Below, piece after piece: positions 9,901 through 18,605 of a stretch of DNA of 64,000 nucleotides. A program made the position numbers and the translations under genes. The stretch is from the NCBI RefSeq assembly GCF_030503435.1, contig NZ_JAUKPO010000027.1, forward strand, positions 1 through 64,000, given 5' to 3'. The notes beneath the pieces are model-generated. The model was not told the origin of the DNA. It ran no database searches and saw only the letters and a program-made list of their open reading frames with translations. The first letter of the stretch is position 1; each line of letters begins with the position of its first letter. This DNA is from Rhodocytophaga aerolata (GTDB lineage: Bacteria > Bacteroidota > Bacteroidia > Cytophagales > 172606-1).

Positions 9901-10939
9901 AGGTAATTTGTTCCGCACCCGCGATCGTAGTGACCGTAAGTATGGTCCAGCGGGACAATTGCAAAAATCAGGGAATACATACTATGAATATGATGAGGAA
10001 GGCAACCTTATCCGGAAGACAGAGACTGGTGGAAAAGAATGGCGTTATATATGGAATGCTTATGGTATGCTAAGCAAGGTAATAAGGCCAGATGGAGAAG
10101 CAGTAACTTTTACGTATGATGCATTAGGCCGCCGCCTTTCCAAAACTTTCCGTAACAAAATTACTCGCTGGGTATGGGATGGCAATATCCCTTTGCATGA
10201 ATGGATAGAAAGCACTACATTATTTAAGGCATCCTATCGTACAATTGAACAAATGGCTGCAAATGGCGGAGGTGAAGTAGACAATAATCTAATAACTTGG
10301 TTATTTGAGCCTGAATCTTTTACTCCATTAGCCAAGCTGACAAAAATGCATTCTTATGGAATTATAAATGATTACCTGAGTACGCCTTTAAGTATGCACA
10401 CTGATTCAGGGGAAACAGTATGGTCTGCCGATTTAAATAGCTATGGTGGAGTAGTAAATTTACTTGGGAAAGCCGAAGATTGTCCTTTCCGCTACCCCGG
10501 CCAGTATGAAGATGTAGAAACGGGATTATATTATAATCGGTTCCGCTATTATGATGCCAAAGAGGGTATATATGTAAGTCAGGATCCAATTGGGTTAAAG
10601 AGTGAAATTTTAAACTTTTATCGCTATGTTGATGATCCACTGGTTTGGAGTGATGAGTTTGGGCTTAAATGCGGGCAAGATAATTTCCCTTTTGAAACAA
10701 CAAGGCACTTTCGTAACAGACTTGCACAAAGACAATCTAGAGGTATTACAAGGCGAAATGCTATAGATGCATATAATAATGGAAGATTGTATTATAACCG
10801 TGCAACTAAGAATTATATTAGGCACAGTTCGAGAACTGGCGTTTCGGTAGTAGTTAGTAAACCGAGCGGTGGTAAAGCTATAACTGTATTTGAAGGCAAT
10901 GCATCACCTAGCTGGGAACCTGTGAGATGGAGGCTATAA
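6992..10939 (+). CDS. PAAR-domain Rhs polymorphic toxin
   Basis: 1315 residues. Residues 1-170 are a PAAR-type spike tip (SKTRVNGVPASQAGSGG, GSPTVSMSALAMKG). Around 205-260 is the DUF6531-type start of the Rhs shell (DPVDVATGEVIDEYTD, ERVWYSSSRYRGPLGSGW). From 260 to about 1180 there are many YD repeats (YEYDERGNQTKVTYPDG, WQYDAQGNLIERLD). The core ends with YYNRFRYYDAKEGIYVSQDP and DDPLVWSDEFGL, a variant of the usual DPxGL end. The last 89 residues, from Cys1227, are the toxin tip: a histidine near 1239, then RNRLAQRQSRGI and VSVVVSKPSGGKAITVFEG. This resembles DUF4258-type domains, a probable RNase of the RelE/BECR fold; that assignment is tentative. The shell should encapsulate the tip, and PAAR should seat it on a VgrG; a VgrG is encoded 6 kb downstream. 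Confidence 0.93.
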   Translation: MNPAAKFFDPVIGIDIHIVKIGPTVLPIPHPFVGIVWDPADYAPIIGSKTRVNGVPASQAGSGGSAKPSHFPLGEKFIKSVGDDCEVFMGSSTVLTDGEPFSYMSLRVLSCSCVGMPSPFRAGKEPTPSLKLPTSVVLPIPSGNQVLIGGSPTVSMSALAMKGIMSGIGGCFKKIRNKVPGKKGMKNASDVNGVKKLDNGKKTCLSDPVDVATGEVIDEYTDIELPGPIPFKLERVWYSSSRYRGPLGSGWHHSYDMALFIDEKEEMICVRLKEGRLIGFPLLALNESFYDRTEKLTLLHDQNGYALRDKEELYYRFSPVDNHKFLLSKIENTNGHSIQFQYAKNDRGNYISRIIDSGGRELLVSTDDHNRILSIASQHPEANGRSFHMVQYEYDWQGDLIAVRDAVDKAMTYQYDSHLMAKKTNRTGLSFYYRYNKLKHDGKCVHVWGDGGIHECKLEYFVDEFMTLVTNSLGHQTTYYWNAAGLVTETINAKADSRYQRYNVYNELIEEYNELGLGTKYEYDERGNQTKVTYPDGASIQMEYDEQDHLIAATDAVRGKWQWQYDAQGNLIERLDCLERITQYEYQNGQLIKVIDAAGNEFKLSYDEQFNLKELIMPDTATTRWEYDQLGRCIASIDPNGNIQSRRFNQLGQVIRIDEPDGNQRLLTYDEEGNVRHVKDQQHEAHFTYQGVNRLASRTEEGTTVEFQYDTEGQLTGIKNELGFVYRFEIDPLGNITKEVGFDLQERIYERNAAGQVTMVHRPEKHWTRYDYDRAGRVIQVTYHDETQEKYAYRPDGKMLLAENQYQKVQFERDLLGMVTKEIQGKYEVISTYDILGNRIALSSTWGAKIDLVRNAMGDLEQLFAQNGEQAAWQTSFKRDLLGLEIERSLPGGIHSSIERDKLGRPIHQQISGTKGYIIDKRYEWDVNDRLQKIIDTKKGTTTFTHDPLGNLISAQYGDGTFEFRMPDAVGNLFRTRDRSDRKYGPAGQLQKSGNTYYEYDEEGNLIRKTETGGKEWRYIWNAYGMLSKVIRPDGEAVTFTYDALGRRLSKTFRNKITRWVWDGNIPLHEWIESTTLFKASYRTIEQMAANGGGEVDNNLITWLFEPESFTPLAKLTKMHSYGIINDYLSTPLSMHTDSGETVWSADLNSYGGVVNLLGKAEDCPFRYPGQYEDVETGLYYNRFRYYDAKEGIYVSQDPIGLKSEILNFYRYVDDPLVWSDEFGLKCGQDNFPFETTRHFRNRLAQRQSRGITRRNAIDAYNNGRLYYNRATKNYIRHSSRTGVSVVVSKPSGGKAITVFEGNASPSWEPVRWRL

Positions 10940-10944
10940 ACAGA

Positions 10945-11427
10945 ATGTATATGAATGATATAATAGTAAAAAAAGTAATGTCAAGCGATTATGGCTTCTT
11001 AATTCCAAGGTATGATAAAGAGTCAGGGATCTTAGAAATAACTTCAAGAAAGAGCAAGGAATGGATTTATGGAATCGATATTGATGGAGTTATAATTTTT
11101 GATATTGATGAAGATTTAATAATTGAGAATTTGGATGTGTGCGTTGATAAAAAATATTGGAAGAAAGTGGATAACTTCCCTGATTGGAATCTTATTGAAG
11201 ATAAAATATATAACCTTAAAGTTGACGCTTCCTCTATCAAAATTAAAAGTTTTAACTACGGGGATATTAAATTATTTACTGATAAAAGAAGTGAAAGTCT
11301 AATGATAACTTTCAATTTAAGTAGTCAAAACGAAATATTAAAAATGTATAAAGTATCTAATCACTGCTTTTGCTTTATTAATGAGGACATATTGCAAGGT
11401 TTTTTTATTAATTTAAAGAAAGGATAG
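10945..11427 (+). CDS. Putative immunity protein for the Rhs toxin tip
   Basis: 160 residues from ATG 10945, six bases after the Rhs stop; an ATG at 10927 inside the Rhs end is also in frame and would give 166 residues. I prefer 10945 because GGAGG lies about 12 bases upstream of it. The product is acidic, soluble and beta-rich (WIYGIDIDGVIIFDIDED, KIKSFNYGDIKLFTDK). No Imm family is recognised. The tight spacing behind the toxin tip and the very AT-rich base use, like that of the tip, are what immunity genes of polymorphic toxins show. It would act in the cytoplasm by binding the tip nuclease, which is inference. Confidence 0.65.
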   Translation: MYMNDIIVKKVMSSDYGFLIPRYDKESGILEITSRKSKEWIYGIDIDGVIIFDIDEDLIIENLDVCVDKKYWKKVDNFPDWNLIEDKIYNLKVDASSIKIKSFNYGDIKLFTDKRSESLMITFNLSSQNEILKMYKVSNHCFCFINEDILQGFFINLKKG

Positions 11428-12063
11428 AGTAACTTATTCCTGGTGCAAATTTGGTTCTCAACTTTTTAAGATTTTAGCTTGTGTTGAACGATGAATACAC
11501 TTTGAACTCCGCTAGCTGAAGATCGGCAATTATTCTAGTCATAAGATTTCAAAGGTTATTTAAAAATTAATTTGTAGCCACTAAACAAATATATAACCCC
11601 TAACCCCATACTTTCATGAATATTGAAGAAATAGTCCATCCTAAAGGCTATTTTACACAGTAAAATATATTTCTAGGCAAAGCTTGTCAGTTATCAGGGT
11701 TAAATGAGTTCAGTAGGGATATAGAAAAATATCCAAGATGCCTGGTAACGATATATGTCTAAACTTATGGAAATGGCATGCTCGGCTTAGTAACTTGCCA
11801 AAAGATCTATACCAATGATCTAACAGTTTTTTAGTCTATTGATTTCATTTTATAGAAGTTTATTTTTAAATAAAAAATACTTAGAAAAGGATAAATTATT
11901 ATTTAGAATCTTGATCATCAAAAAAATAAAAAAAATATAGGAAAACTTTAATATTTTTTTTTAACTTAACATCACCTTCATAATAAATCTAAGAGCCCTT
12001 CAAAAAATAGTAAGTTAAAATAAAGTAGGGAATCAATGAGTTGCTAGATACAAAGCATGGCCA
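11428..12063. other. Intergenic region between the Rhs module and an IS remnant
   Basis: 636 bp, AT-rich, with no convincing gene on either strand. Neither clear terminal inverted repeats for the following transposase remnant nor a strong terminator after the immunity gene could be picked out by eye. Confidence 0.45.
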
Positions 12064-12663
12064 TTGTATTCAACTAATCTCACAGATTCCCAGTGCCAAG
12101 TAATACAAGAATTACTTTTAGATCAACGCAAACGAAAATATAAACAGCACAGAATATTTAATGTGATTTTGCATGTAGTTAAGGAAGGCATACTTTGGCA
12201 GTTAATGCCTAAGGTCCTACTTCCCTGGGAAGTGTCTATTACTACTATGCTAAGTATCGCAAATCAAATATCAGGCAAGGATCGAATAATACTTTGCGGG
12301 AAAAATACTAGCAAAAAATGGACGCCAAGTGAGTCCATCCATAGTCCTTATAAATAGCCAAAGTGTGTAAAGCAACTTTTGTAGGAGACTGCGTGGATTT
12401 GATGCAGTTAAGAGAGTCAACGGTCGTAAACATCACATTCTAGGAGATACATTAGGCTTGTTATTATAGACCGAGATTGGTCTATGTAGTAGTGAATCGA
12501 GCAGATATTGATCAAAGAAGAGCCGCAGGTTTTGTGCTTAAGCGGCTCTTTAAACAGATGCCAATGTTATACCGCCTGTCATTCATTTTTGTGGATGGTG
12601 GCTATAGTGGGAATTTGAAGCTGTTGTCAGGAAAAATTTTCATTGGCTCGATAAATCGTGCGT
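12064..12663 (+). pseudogene. Decayed IS5-family transposase
   Basis: Three pieces of one transposase are visible. A TTG-start frame (12064-12357) carries the N-terminal DUF4096-like block, LTDSQCQVIQELL and VKEGILWQLMP. Around 12389-12467 comes GFDAVKRVNGRKHHILGDT, the strand around the first catalytic Asp in this family. Residues LPMLYRLSFIFVDGGYSG-like follow at 12550-12610, the second Asp region. The pieces lie in different frames with internal gaps, and the C-terminal Glu region is missing, so the gene is dead. It sits between the Rhs module and the spike operon and may record how the two came together. Confidence 0.75.
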
Positions 12664-12831
12664 AAGGATTTAGTAATAAAAACTTTTCAAGTACTAGCTG
12701 TTGGATTAGCTATGCTGAAATTTGTTTGTGTAATCCCTATTTTTAGACACTTTCTAACAAGTGGCTTATGTAGATTTTCACTCATTTATTTTTGACATCA
12801 ATATCCATTTACTTCGTAATTACAAACGTCT

Positions 12832-15800
12832 ATGTTAAATCAATATCTGACAACCCTAGGGGTAAGTGTCGATCAGTTGCAGGATATCAAAAAAAGAGTA
12901 TATCTGGTTGGTAAATTTAACACTTCTGATCCCAATCCTACTTGTTTTCTTTTTACCAATAAAAAGAATTACCCAGAACCTAACCCGAATGGTTTTGCCG
13001 GTATAGGTAGCCTAAGTTACAACAGTTTTGTAGATAAAATCAGACCCTCATTTACTGAAAAGTTTGGTAACCAAAGCATCCCAGGTATCAATAATAACTT
13101 ACCCTACTTTACACTTTCCCCACAAGCAATTCGAGCAGAAATAGAGGGAGAAGGGCAAGATTCTTCTTATAAGATTGATACTTCTAATTATTTTTTTCAA
13201 AGAGCCATTGCTACTTCCGATCATCCTCATTTTAGGGAAGATCGCCCAGACGTAGATGATATCTTAAGTGCTGCTGCTGGGCAAACTATTTTTATTCAAA
13301 TCAAACAAAATCTTACGGAGTACTGTAAGTTTCAACAGCGAAACTATGAGCTAATACAAGCCTTTAAAGGACTTGTGTTACATAATGTTGGTAGGGGTGA
13401 AATTAATGCTGGTTATAATCAAATCTCTCCTTTTCCTTTGGACTTTTTAGAACGGTTCATTGAGTATCTTTATTCTGAAGATCAGAGCTTCTCTACTAAT
13501 GGCATTAATACCTTAGAACTCATCGGACACAATGGGCTTAAAGATCTATCGGAACACTATAAAAGATATCTTACAGAGGGAATATTTGGCACATCAAAAG
13601 ATTATTCACTCGCTTACTTGAACCAAATTGATAGAGACCTCATAATACGATTTAAGAAGGCTCGAAAAGCCTATAACATGCTGCAACAAATTGTACGAAG
13701 CAGAGTGCTACTCTCCATGGTGTTGCAATGGTCTATTGAATATTTTGAGACCTTACCTTCTGTGAAAAAGGATGAGCCAAATAAGTTTAAGGTAATTGAA
13801 GAAGCCATTTTGAAAGGAGAAATGGGAAAAAATGGCGAAGCATTATTGATGACGCCGATAGAGCGGGAGGAAGGAGTAACAAAGCAAAGTGTAATTGTAG
13901 AGTTAAGAAGATTTACTCCTATTATGTTACGGTACATTGCTTTTTATCCCAAACAGGAAGAAGGTGAAGATGAAAAAGCTTATCAAGATAGGTGTCAGAG
14001 TTTTGAGGAGGACGAAGTTAATAAAAAATCATTTAATAGCTTATTAAAACCTATACAAGAGATGGTTAATCAAACTATCAATGAAGTAGGAGAGAATGGA
14101 CTTAAAGGACACGGATTGAAGAAGCAAAATATAGAGAAGGTAATAAACGACGAACAGTCTCTTAGCTCTTTTGTAAATTCAATTAATAGCTATTTTATTG
14201 ACGTAATCATACCTAGGTTTTTCAAAGAACCTGGTATTGGTTTTGACGACCTGAGAAGTAGATATAAAGGCTATGAAGAAAACCTATTTATCAATGTTGT
14301 ACTAAGAACCGAGGGAGATTTTATTAAAAATGATGAGATTTTCAAAAATGCTGATGCCATCTCTGAGATGAATGAGATAATCAGAAGGCTAGGAGAGGGA
14401 CAGTTAAAAATGGTTAGTGACAAAACGGTGGCAGAGGAAATAAAAAGAACACAGCAAGCTCTGTTGAATGAAAATCTTAAGAGAGGCCTCGGTCTAACTG
14501 GTTATAGTCCTACTTTACTTCCTCCAAAAGCTGATCCTTATGAGCAACCAGTTATTGCTTCTCGAACACACAATGAAAAATCAAAAATAGAAAAGCTATC
14601 AGGTGATGTGTTGAAAAGCCTTAGTGCTGGAAGTGGTAATGGACAAAAAGCATTACCAAAAAATAGCAATGATCAGAAAGCATTACCAGAAAATATTGAG
14701 AAAGTATTTATGGATGAGAGAAACTTGAAAGGCTGGTTACAAAAATACAATAATGCTGATCTGGCCAAAAAAGATGAGGAAGGAATTGTGGCACTTAAAA
14801 AAATTACTGATATTCTTAAAGGAGATATTGAAATAATTGATAGAAAAAAGAGTTTGATATCTTCAATCTACTCAGAAGCTCCATCTATATCTATTTTTCG
14901 CAAAGAAACAGAAGCCATGGCATTAACCAGGCTTCTTATTCTGCACGCTGAAGAATTAAGTTTAGACAAACCCGGTACTCATCTTTTTGATTTATTGCTG
15001 GACCTGGTCGAAGAATTGGATAGTACTAATCCTGATCTCGCTAAATTTTGGAAAAAACATTCTTTAACAAAATATATAGACAAAACCTTGTTCTCCAATC
15101 CTGAAGATATTTACAAAGGAATGGGATTTAGTGCATTAAAAACAGTTCTCAAAAATCAGGCTTCTGATAGTCTTAAAAACGTAATACAGGTTGTCTCAGA
15201 ATTACATGGAGTAAAATATTTGTTTGATCAAGCTGGTAAACAAGATTCAGGTGCTGAAATCATCGTGGTAAATGCGAACTGGCAAGAATTTATGAATTGG
15301 GTAGGTAATAATAGAAATCAATTGTTAAAGCCTAATAGTTTATCAGCTTTACCTAATCAACCCAATCCCTACTTTCCGGTGATGATATATATGACTGACC
15401 TTGCCTTCGAGTTTAACGAAAGTAATAAAAATGCTTTTGCCCAGGCACTGTCTGCCGGAAATCTGAACAAAGACCCTATGCCAGTTTTTCCACCTATTTG
15501 CCTGTCAACGGCTAGTTATATGACTATAGACTGGGATCAAAACGGTAGAACCTTGGCCACCTTAGCTGATAATTCAGTTGCTCCCTTATCAATTATTGGT
15601 CCTTCACTTCCCTTAAATAGTAATGTAGATACAGTTTTCTCCACAGTACTTTACTCCGGTTACATCTTGTGTACACATTTTTTAAAAGACCTAGGAAGGT
15701 CAAGTACCCAAAGGTTGGTCTTCGATCCCAACGAATTAATTGGTAAAAAATCTTCAGAAAGATTTAGAGTACTTTTCAATGGAGCTGATCCGGTAAATAC

Positions 15801-16158
15801 GCCGAATGGATTGATATTAAATTCTACGGTAAACAGAAGTAGTAAGGATGGTAAGATTGAATTCACCTATACAGGTGACCATTACTTATACCTCCTTAAA
15901 CTTATTGAATACATAGTTGAGAATGGTGATATCGGAGGAGCTCCAAGTTTAAATAATTTATACAAGGATTTTACCTACGACTTAGGGAATCCAAATCCTC
16001 ATAACAGCAGCAACATCCTTAATGGTTGCATGCTGGACGGCAAGGCTACTGATTGGAGCCTGGTACTACCTTCTAATGATAACCCAAATTATTTGTTGCA
16101 GCTTTTCCCAACCAGTGGTGGTCCCAAATTTATGAATACACAATGGTTTAATAATTAA
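12832..16158 (+). CDS. Unrecognised 1108-residue protein, first gene of the spike operon
   Basis: First gene of a seven-gene operon; 16 bp separate it from the next. I do not recognise the family. It has no signal peptide and no membrane helix. Residues 1-120 are Asn/Pro/Gly-rich with a phage-structure flavour (YLTTLGVSVDQLQDIKKRVY). Residues 150-560 are largely helical. A low-complexity hinge at about 600-620 repeats QKALP (NGQKALPKNSNDQKALPE). Residues 630-800 are helical again. The last 300 residues are beta-rich with MTIDWDQNGRTLATLADN and LLQLFPTSGG. Size and place suggest a structural or baseplate component, or a large cargo carrier, but this is inference. It is too large and too unlike TssB/TssC or Hcp to be sheath or tube by eye. 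Confidence 0.85.
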   Translation: MLNQYLTTLGVSVDQLQDIKKRVYLVGKFNTSDPNPTCFLFTNKKNYPEPNPNGFAGIGSLSYNSFVDKIRPSFTEKFGNQSIPGINNNLPYFTLSPQAIRAEIEGEGQDSSYKIDTSNYFFQRAIATSDHPHFREDRPDVDDILSAAAGQTIFIQIKQNLTEYCKFQQRNYELIQAFKGLVLHNVGRGEINAGYNQISPFPLDFLERFIEYLYSEDQSFSTNGINTLELIGHNGLKDLSEHYKRYLTEGIFGTSKDYSLAYLNQIDRDLIIRFKKARKAYNMLQQIVRSRVLLSMVLQWSIEYFETLPSVKKDEPNKFKVIEEAILKGEMGKNGEALLMTPIEREEGVTKQSVIVELRRFTPIMLRYIAFYPKQEEGEDEKAYQDRCQSFEEDEVNKKSFNSLLKPIQEMVNQTINEVGENGLKGHGLKKQNIEKVINDEQSLSSFVNSINSYFIDVIIPRFFKEPGIGFDDLRSRYKGYEENLFINVVLRTEGDFIKNDEIFKNADAISEMNEIIRRLGEGQLKMVSDKTVAEEIKRTQQALLNENLKRGLGLTGYSPTLLPPKADPYEQPVIASRTHNEKSKIEKLSGDVLKSLSAGSGNGQKALPKNSNDQKALPENIEKVFMDERNLKGWLQKYNNADLAKKDEEGIVALKKITDILKGDIEIIDRKKSLISSIYSEAPSISIFRKETEAMALTRLLILHAEELSLDKPGTHLFDLLLDLVEELDSTNPDLAKFWKKHSLTKYIDKTLFSNPEDIYKGMGFSALKTVLKNQASDSLKNVIQVVSELHGVKYLFDQAGKQDSGAEIIVVNANWQEFMNWVGNNRNQLLKPNSLSALPNQPNPYFPVMIYMTDLAFEFNESNKNAFAQALSAGNLNKDPMPVFPPICLSTASYMTIDWDQNGRTLATLADNSVAPLSIIGPSLPLNSNVDTVFSTVLYSGYILCTHFLKDLGRSSTQRLVFDPNELIGKKSSERFRVLFNGADPVNTPNGLILNSTVNRSSKDGKIEFTYTGDHYLYLLKLIEYIVENGDIGGAPSLNNLYKDFTYDLGNPNPHNSSNILNGCMLDGKATDWSLVLPSNDNPNYLLQLFPTSGGPKFMNTQWFNN

Positions 16159-16174
16159 TTAAAATCTTAACATT

Positions 16175-17062
16175 ATGGTATCAATTTCATTTGATGGCTT
16201 TAATTCTAGTGCGTCCGGATACAGAATAGCTACTTGTTTTGATGAAAATGGATTTGCGGAATTTCATGTGTACACGAAAGAAGTGACGGAACGAAGAAAT
16301 GAGTTTCCTCCTGTGGAACTTAAACCAGATGGATCTGGAAATTTGAGTATTAGAGATACTCAGGGTTTTCGTGAGTACGATTTCAATAAAATTAAGCTTA
16401 TTGGAGGGGAAACCCACGTAACTCAACAGAAAAAAGTACGATATCTTATTTTTAAATATGATCCCGATGATATTAACAATACTGGTAAATCATATGAAAA
16501 GCATGTTACTGTTACTAATAAAAGAAAAATTTCTGAGGGGAAAGTACTGCCTTATAATATAAAATTAGGTAATGTGCCCCATTCGCTGCTTTCATTTGCC
16601 AATAGGTTTATTGCGCAGGAACCTCTATCCTTAGAAATGCTTAAGTTTGAAAATAGCCGTTCTAATGAAAATTCATTTCTGGAGTTAGTTTTAGAACTAT
16701 CAAAAAGTCTACAGGACCCAAATGTTGAAGGCTTTGAACCCAAAACAATTACCTACAAAGGAGATTTAACCGCTGAAATCAATTATCAAACCTTAAAAGG
16801 AATCTTAGTTTTTGAATCACATGGAGATTTTGTTTACGAAATAACTCCCGATTTGGATAATATTATTGTTGATGCGAATCGGGGCTTGGGTGATTATGTA
16901 TCTTATGACATTGTACCGTTTCTTCCCTCACAGATATTAGACCATGCAGTCAATCAGAATCCAGTGAAAGAAGACCGTAGACTTTCTATTGATACAATAG
17001 AAACGGCCATTATTGTAATGAATAGGAATAATGATGACATAAAATTTAAAGACATTATATAA
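16175..17062 (+). CDS. Unrecognised 295-residue protein, gene 2 of the spike operon
   Basis: Starts 16 bp after the previous stop and ends 9 bp before the VgrG-like gene. The protein is beta-rich and soluble. Its first 110 residues read as short strands (SISFDGFNSSASGYRIATCF, KKVRYLIFKYDPDD), and the C-terminal third has TLKGILVFESHGDFVYEI. No named family is recognised. A position immediately before the spike gene suggests it binds the spike or the tail tip (adaptor, hub or tube-like role). Hcp is about 130-170 residues with a different pattern, so I do not call it Hcp. Confidence 0.8.
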   Translation: MVSISFDGFNSSASGYRIATCFDENGFAEFHVYTKEVTERRNEFPPVELKPDGSGNLSIRDTQGFREYDFNKIKLIGGETHVTQQKKVRYLIFKYDPDDINNTGKSYEKHVTVTNKRKISEGKVLPYNIKLGNVPHSLLSFANRFIAQEPLSLEMLKFENSRSNENSFLELVLELSKSLQDPNVEGFEPKTITYKGDLTAEINYQTLKGILVFESHGDFVYEITPDLDNIIVDANRGLGDYVSYDIVPFLPSQILDHAVNQNPVKEDRRLSIDTIETAIIVMNRNNDDIKFKDII

Positions 17063-17071
17063 TGCTGATGT

Positions 17072-18547
17072 ATGTCACTTAAAATAAAGATAGGGGAAAG
17101 AAAGTTTGACTGCTTAGATATTACCTTATGTCGTAGACATGGCTGCCCTACTACCTTGGTAGTAAACTTACTCTTTGATCATCTTGATCAATACGAACAT
17201 GATTTTGCAACCTTTTTAAAGGAAAAATTAGCCGAAGAATCAATAATAATTCAAATTCTTTTGGATGATTCTATCATATTTCCAGATTGCAGAATTGTTT
17301 CTGTTAAAGGAAATATACCTGAGATTACAATAACAGCCACTTACACAAGTTTACCAGAAGCTGCTTTTGCTCCTAAGAAAAGGGTACTTAAAGCTAATTC
17401 ATTTAAAGAACTGCTTAACTCTTATTTTGATGATATTGTTTATTGGGATGACCCGGTAAAAAACACCATCATGAACGATAAACTTATAGAAGGTGAAACG
17501 TTAAAAACTAATTTTATTCAAAACGGTATTTCCGATTTTGAAATGCTTCGGCAAATAATAGCAGTCTATAATCATTGGAAAGGATCAGCCAATTCCCTGG
17601 TGTTAACAGGAGCCATTACTAACAAGAAAATGAAACTTGAATGGGCACAAGAGCTAAAATTTAGAGAACTTAATTTAGTAGAAGGGAAAAAAATAACAAG
17701 AGAAATTCCTGCGAACCCCGCCCCTTTTCTCATTTTTAATGAAATTAATATTTCTAGTCCTCTTACTTATTATAAAAATGAACCTCTACAATTAATCACC
17801 CATGAAATCAGGTGGGGAAAATTTGTTGAGACCGATTGGAATGACTGGTATAAGTTGGACTTGCCCTTGTTTTTGGAGGAAAAGTTCGTGTATGAAATAA
17901 AGGATTATTTAAAATTGGAGGATGGTAAAACTGTGTACAATAGTTTGGTCAGTATATTTCCTAGAACTTTAATTTTTGAGGTTGAAGATAAAAGCCTTTT
18001 ACCTTGGACAGGTGTAGGAACAATATCAAAGAGAGATCCTAAAAAACAGTGGCTTGAAGTGAAACTAGGAGGGTTCGAGTCTGGAGACGATACGGTGGAT
18101 GCCAAAGTTAGTACACCTTATAGTGGTAAAGGAGGAAGTGATGGCTTCCATTTAGTTCCAGAAGAAGGAACTGAAATTAATTTAATAAGAGGCAGTGATA
18201 TACTTTCTCCAATAATTTCAACAGGCAATGTACGTAGCGCCGAAGCCGTTGAAAGTGCCCCCTACTGGAAGTTAGAAGAAGGGGCGACATGGAGTTTTAA
18301 AAAACTATCATTTAGCAACGATGAGTCTTTACAAATCTCAGCCTCTACCATTGAAAATATTGCCAAGAAAGAAATAACAGTTAGTGGCGATACTATAACA
18401 ATTAGTGGTGATACTTCTGTTGACATAAATAGCAAAACACTTAATGTAGCAGGAGAAACAGAAGCTAAAATTACTGGTAAAGCGATCAGTATTGATGGAA
18501 CAGATAAAGTCAATCTCAATTCTAAAATTGTAGGATTAAACTCTTGA
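17072..18547 (+). CDS. VgrG / gp27-gp5-like spike protein
   Basis: 491 residues. Residues 1-300 correspond to the gp27-like hub, including a FEMLRQIIAVYNHWKGSANS segment typical of VgrG and phage late-control D proteins. Residues 307-390 are the gp5-type OB fold: LLPWTGVGTISKRDPKKQ, VKLGGFESG, then STPYSGKGGSDGF and LVPEEGTEINLI, a pattern found in Bacteroidota VgrG. Residues 425-491 are a short beta-helix needle of alternating residues (KEITVSGDTITISGDTSVD). There is no C-terminal effector extension, so a separate PAAR protein should cap it; the PAAR-Rhs protein at 6992 would fit. It is the anchor for reading this operon as an injection machine. It has no signal peptide, as expected for a spike assembled in the cytoplasm. 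Confidence 0.88.
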   Translation: MSLKIKIGERKFDCLDITLCRRHGCPTTLVVNLLFDHLDQYEHDFATFLKEKLAEESIIIQILLDDSIIFPDCRIVSVKGNIPEITITATYTSLPEAAFAPKKRVLKANSFKELLNSYFDDIVYWDDPVKNTIMNDKLIEGETLKTNFIQNGISDFEMLRQIIAVYNHWKGSANSLVLTGAITNKKMKLEWAQELKFRELNLVEGKKITREIPANPAPFLIFNEINISSPLTYYKNEPLQLITHEIRWGKFVETDWNDWYKLDLPLFLEEKFVYEIKDYLKLEDGKTVYNSLVSIFPRTLIFEVEDKSLLPWTGVGTISKRDPKKQWLEVKLGGFESGDDTVDAKVSTPYSGKGGSDGFHLVPEEGTEINLIRGSDILSPIISTGNVRSAEAVESAPYWKLEEGATWSFKKLSFSNDESLQISASTIENIAKKEITVSGDTITISGDTSVDINSKTLNVAGETEAKITGKAISIDGTDKVNLNSKIVGLNS

Positions 18548-18605
18548 AATCACCTACAATGTGCTTGAAAATTTATATTGCTTGAAGATAATTCTGGAAT
18601 AAAAT

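Noticed and set aside
11985-12063. Terminal inverted repeat of the IS5 remnant
   Set aside because: A GAGCCCTTCAAAAA-like start was considered, but no matching end could be found after 12663.
16175-17062. Hcp tube protein
   Set aside because: At 295 residues it is about twice the usual length and lacks the Hcp pattern; it stays unassigned.
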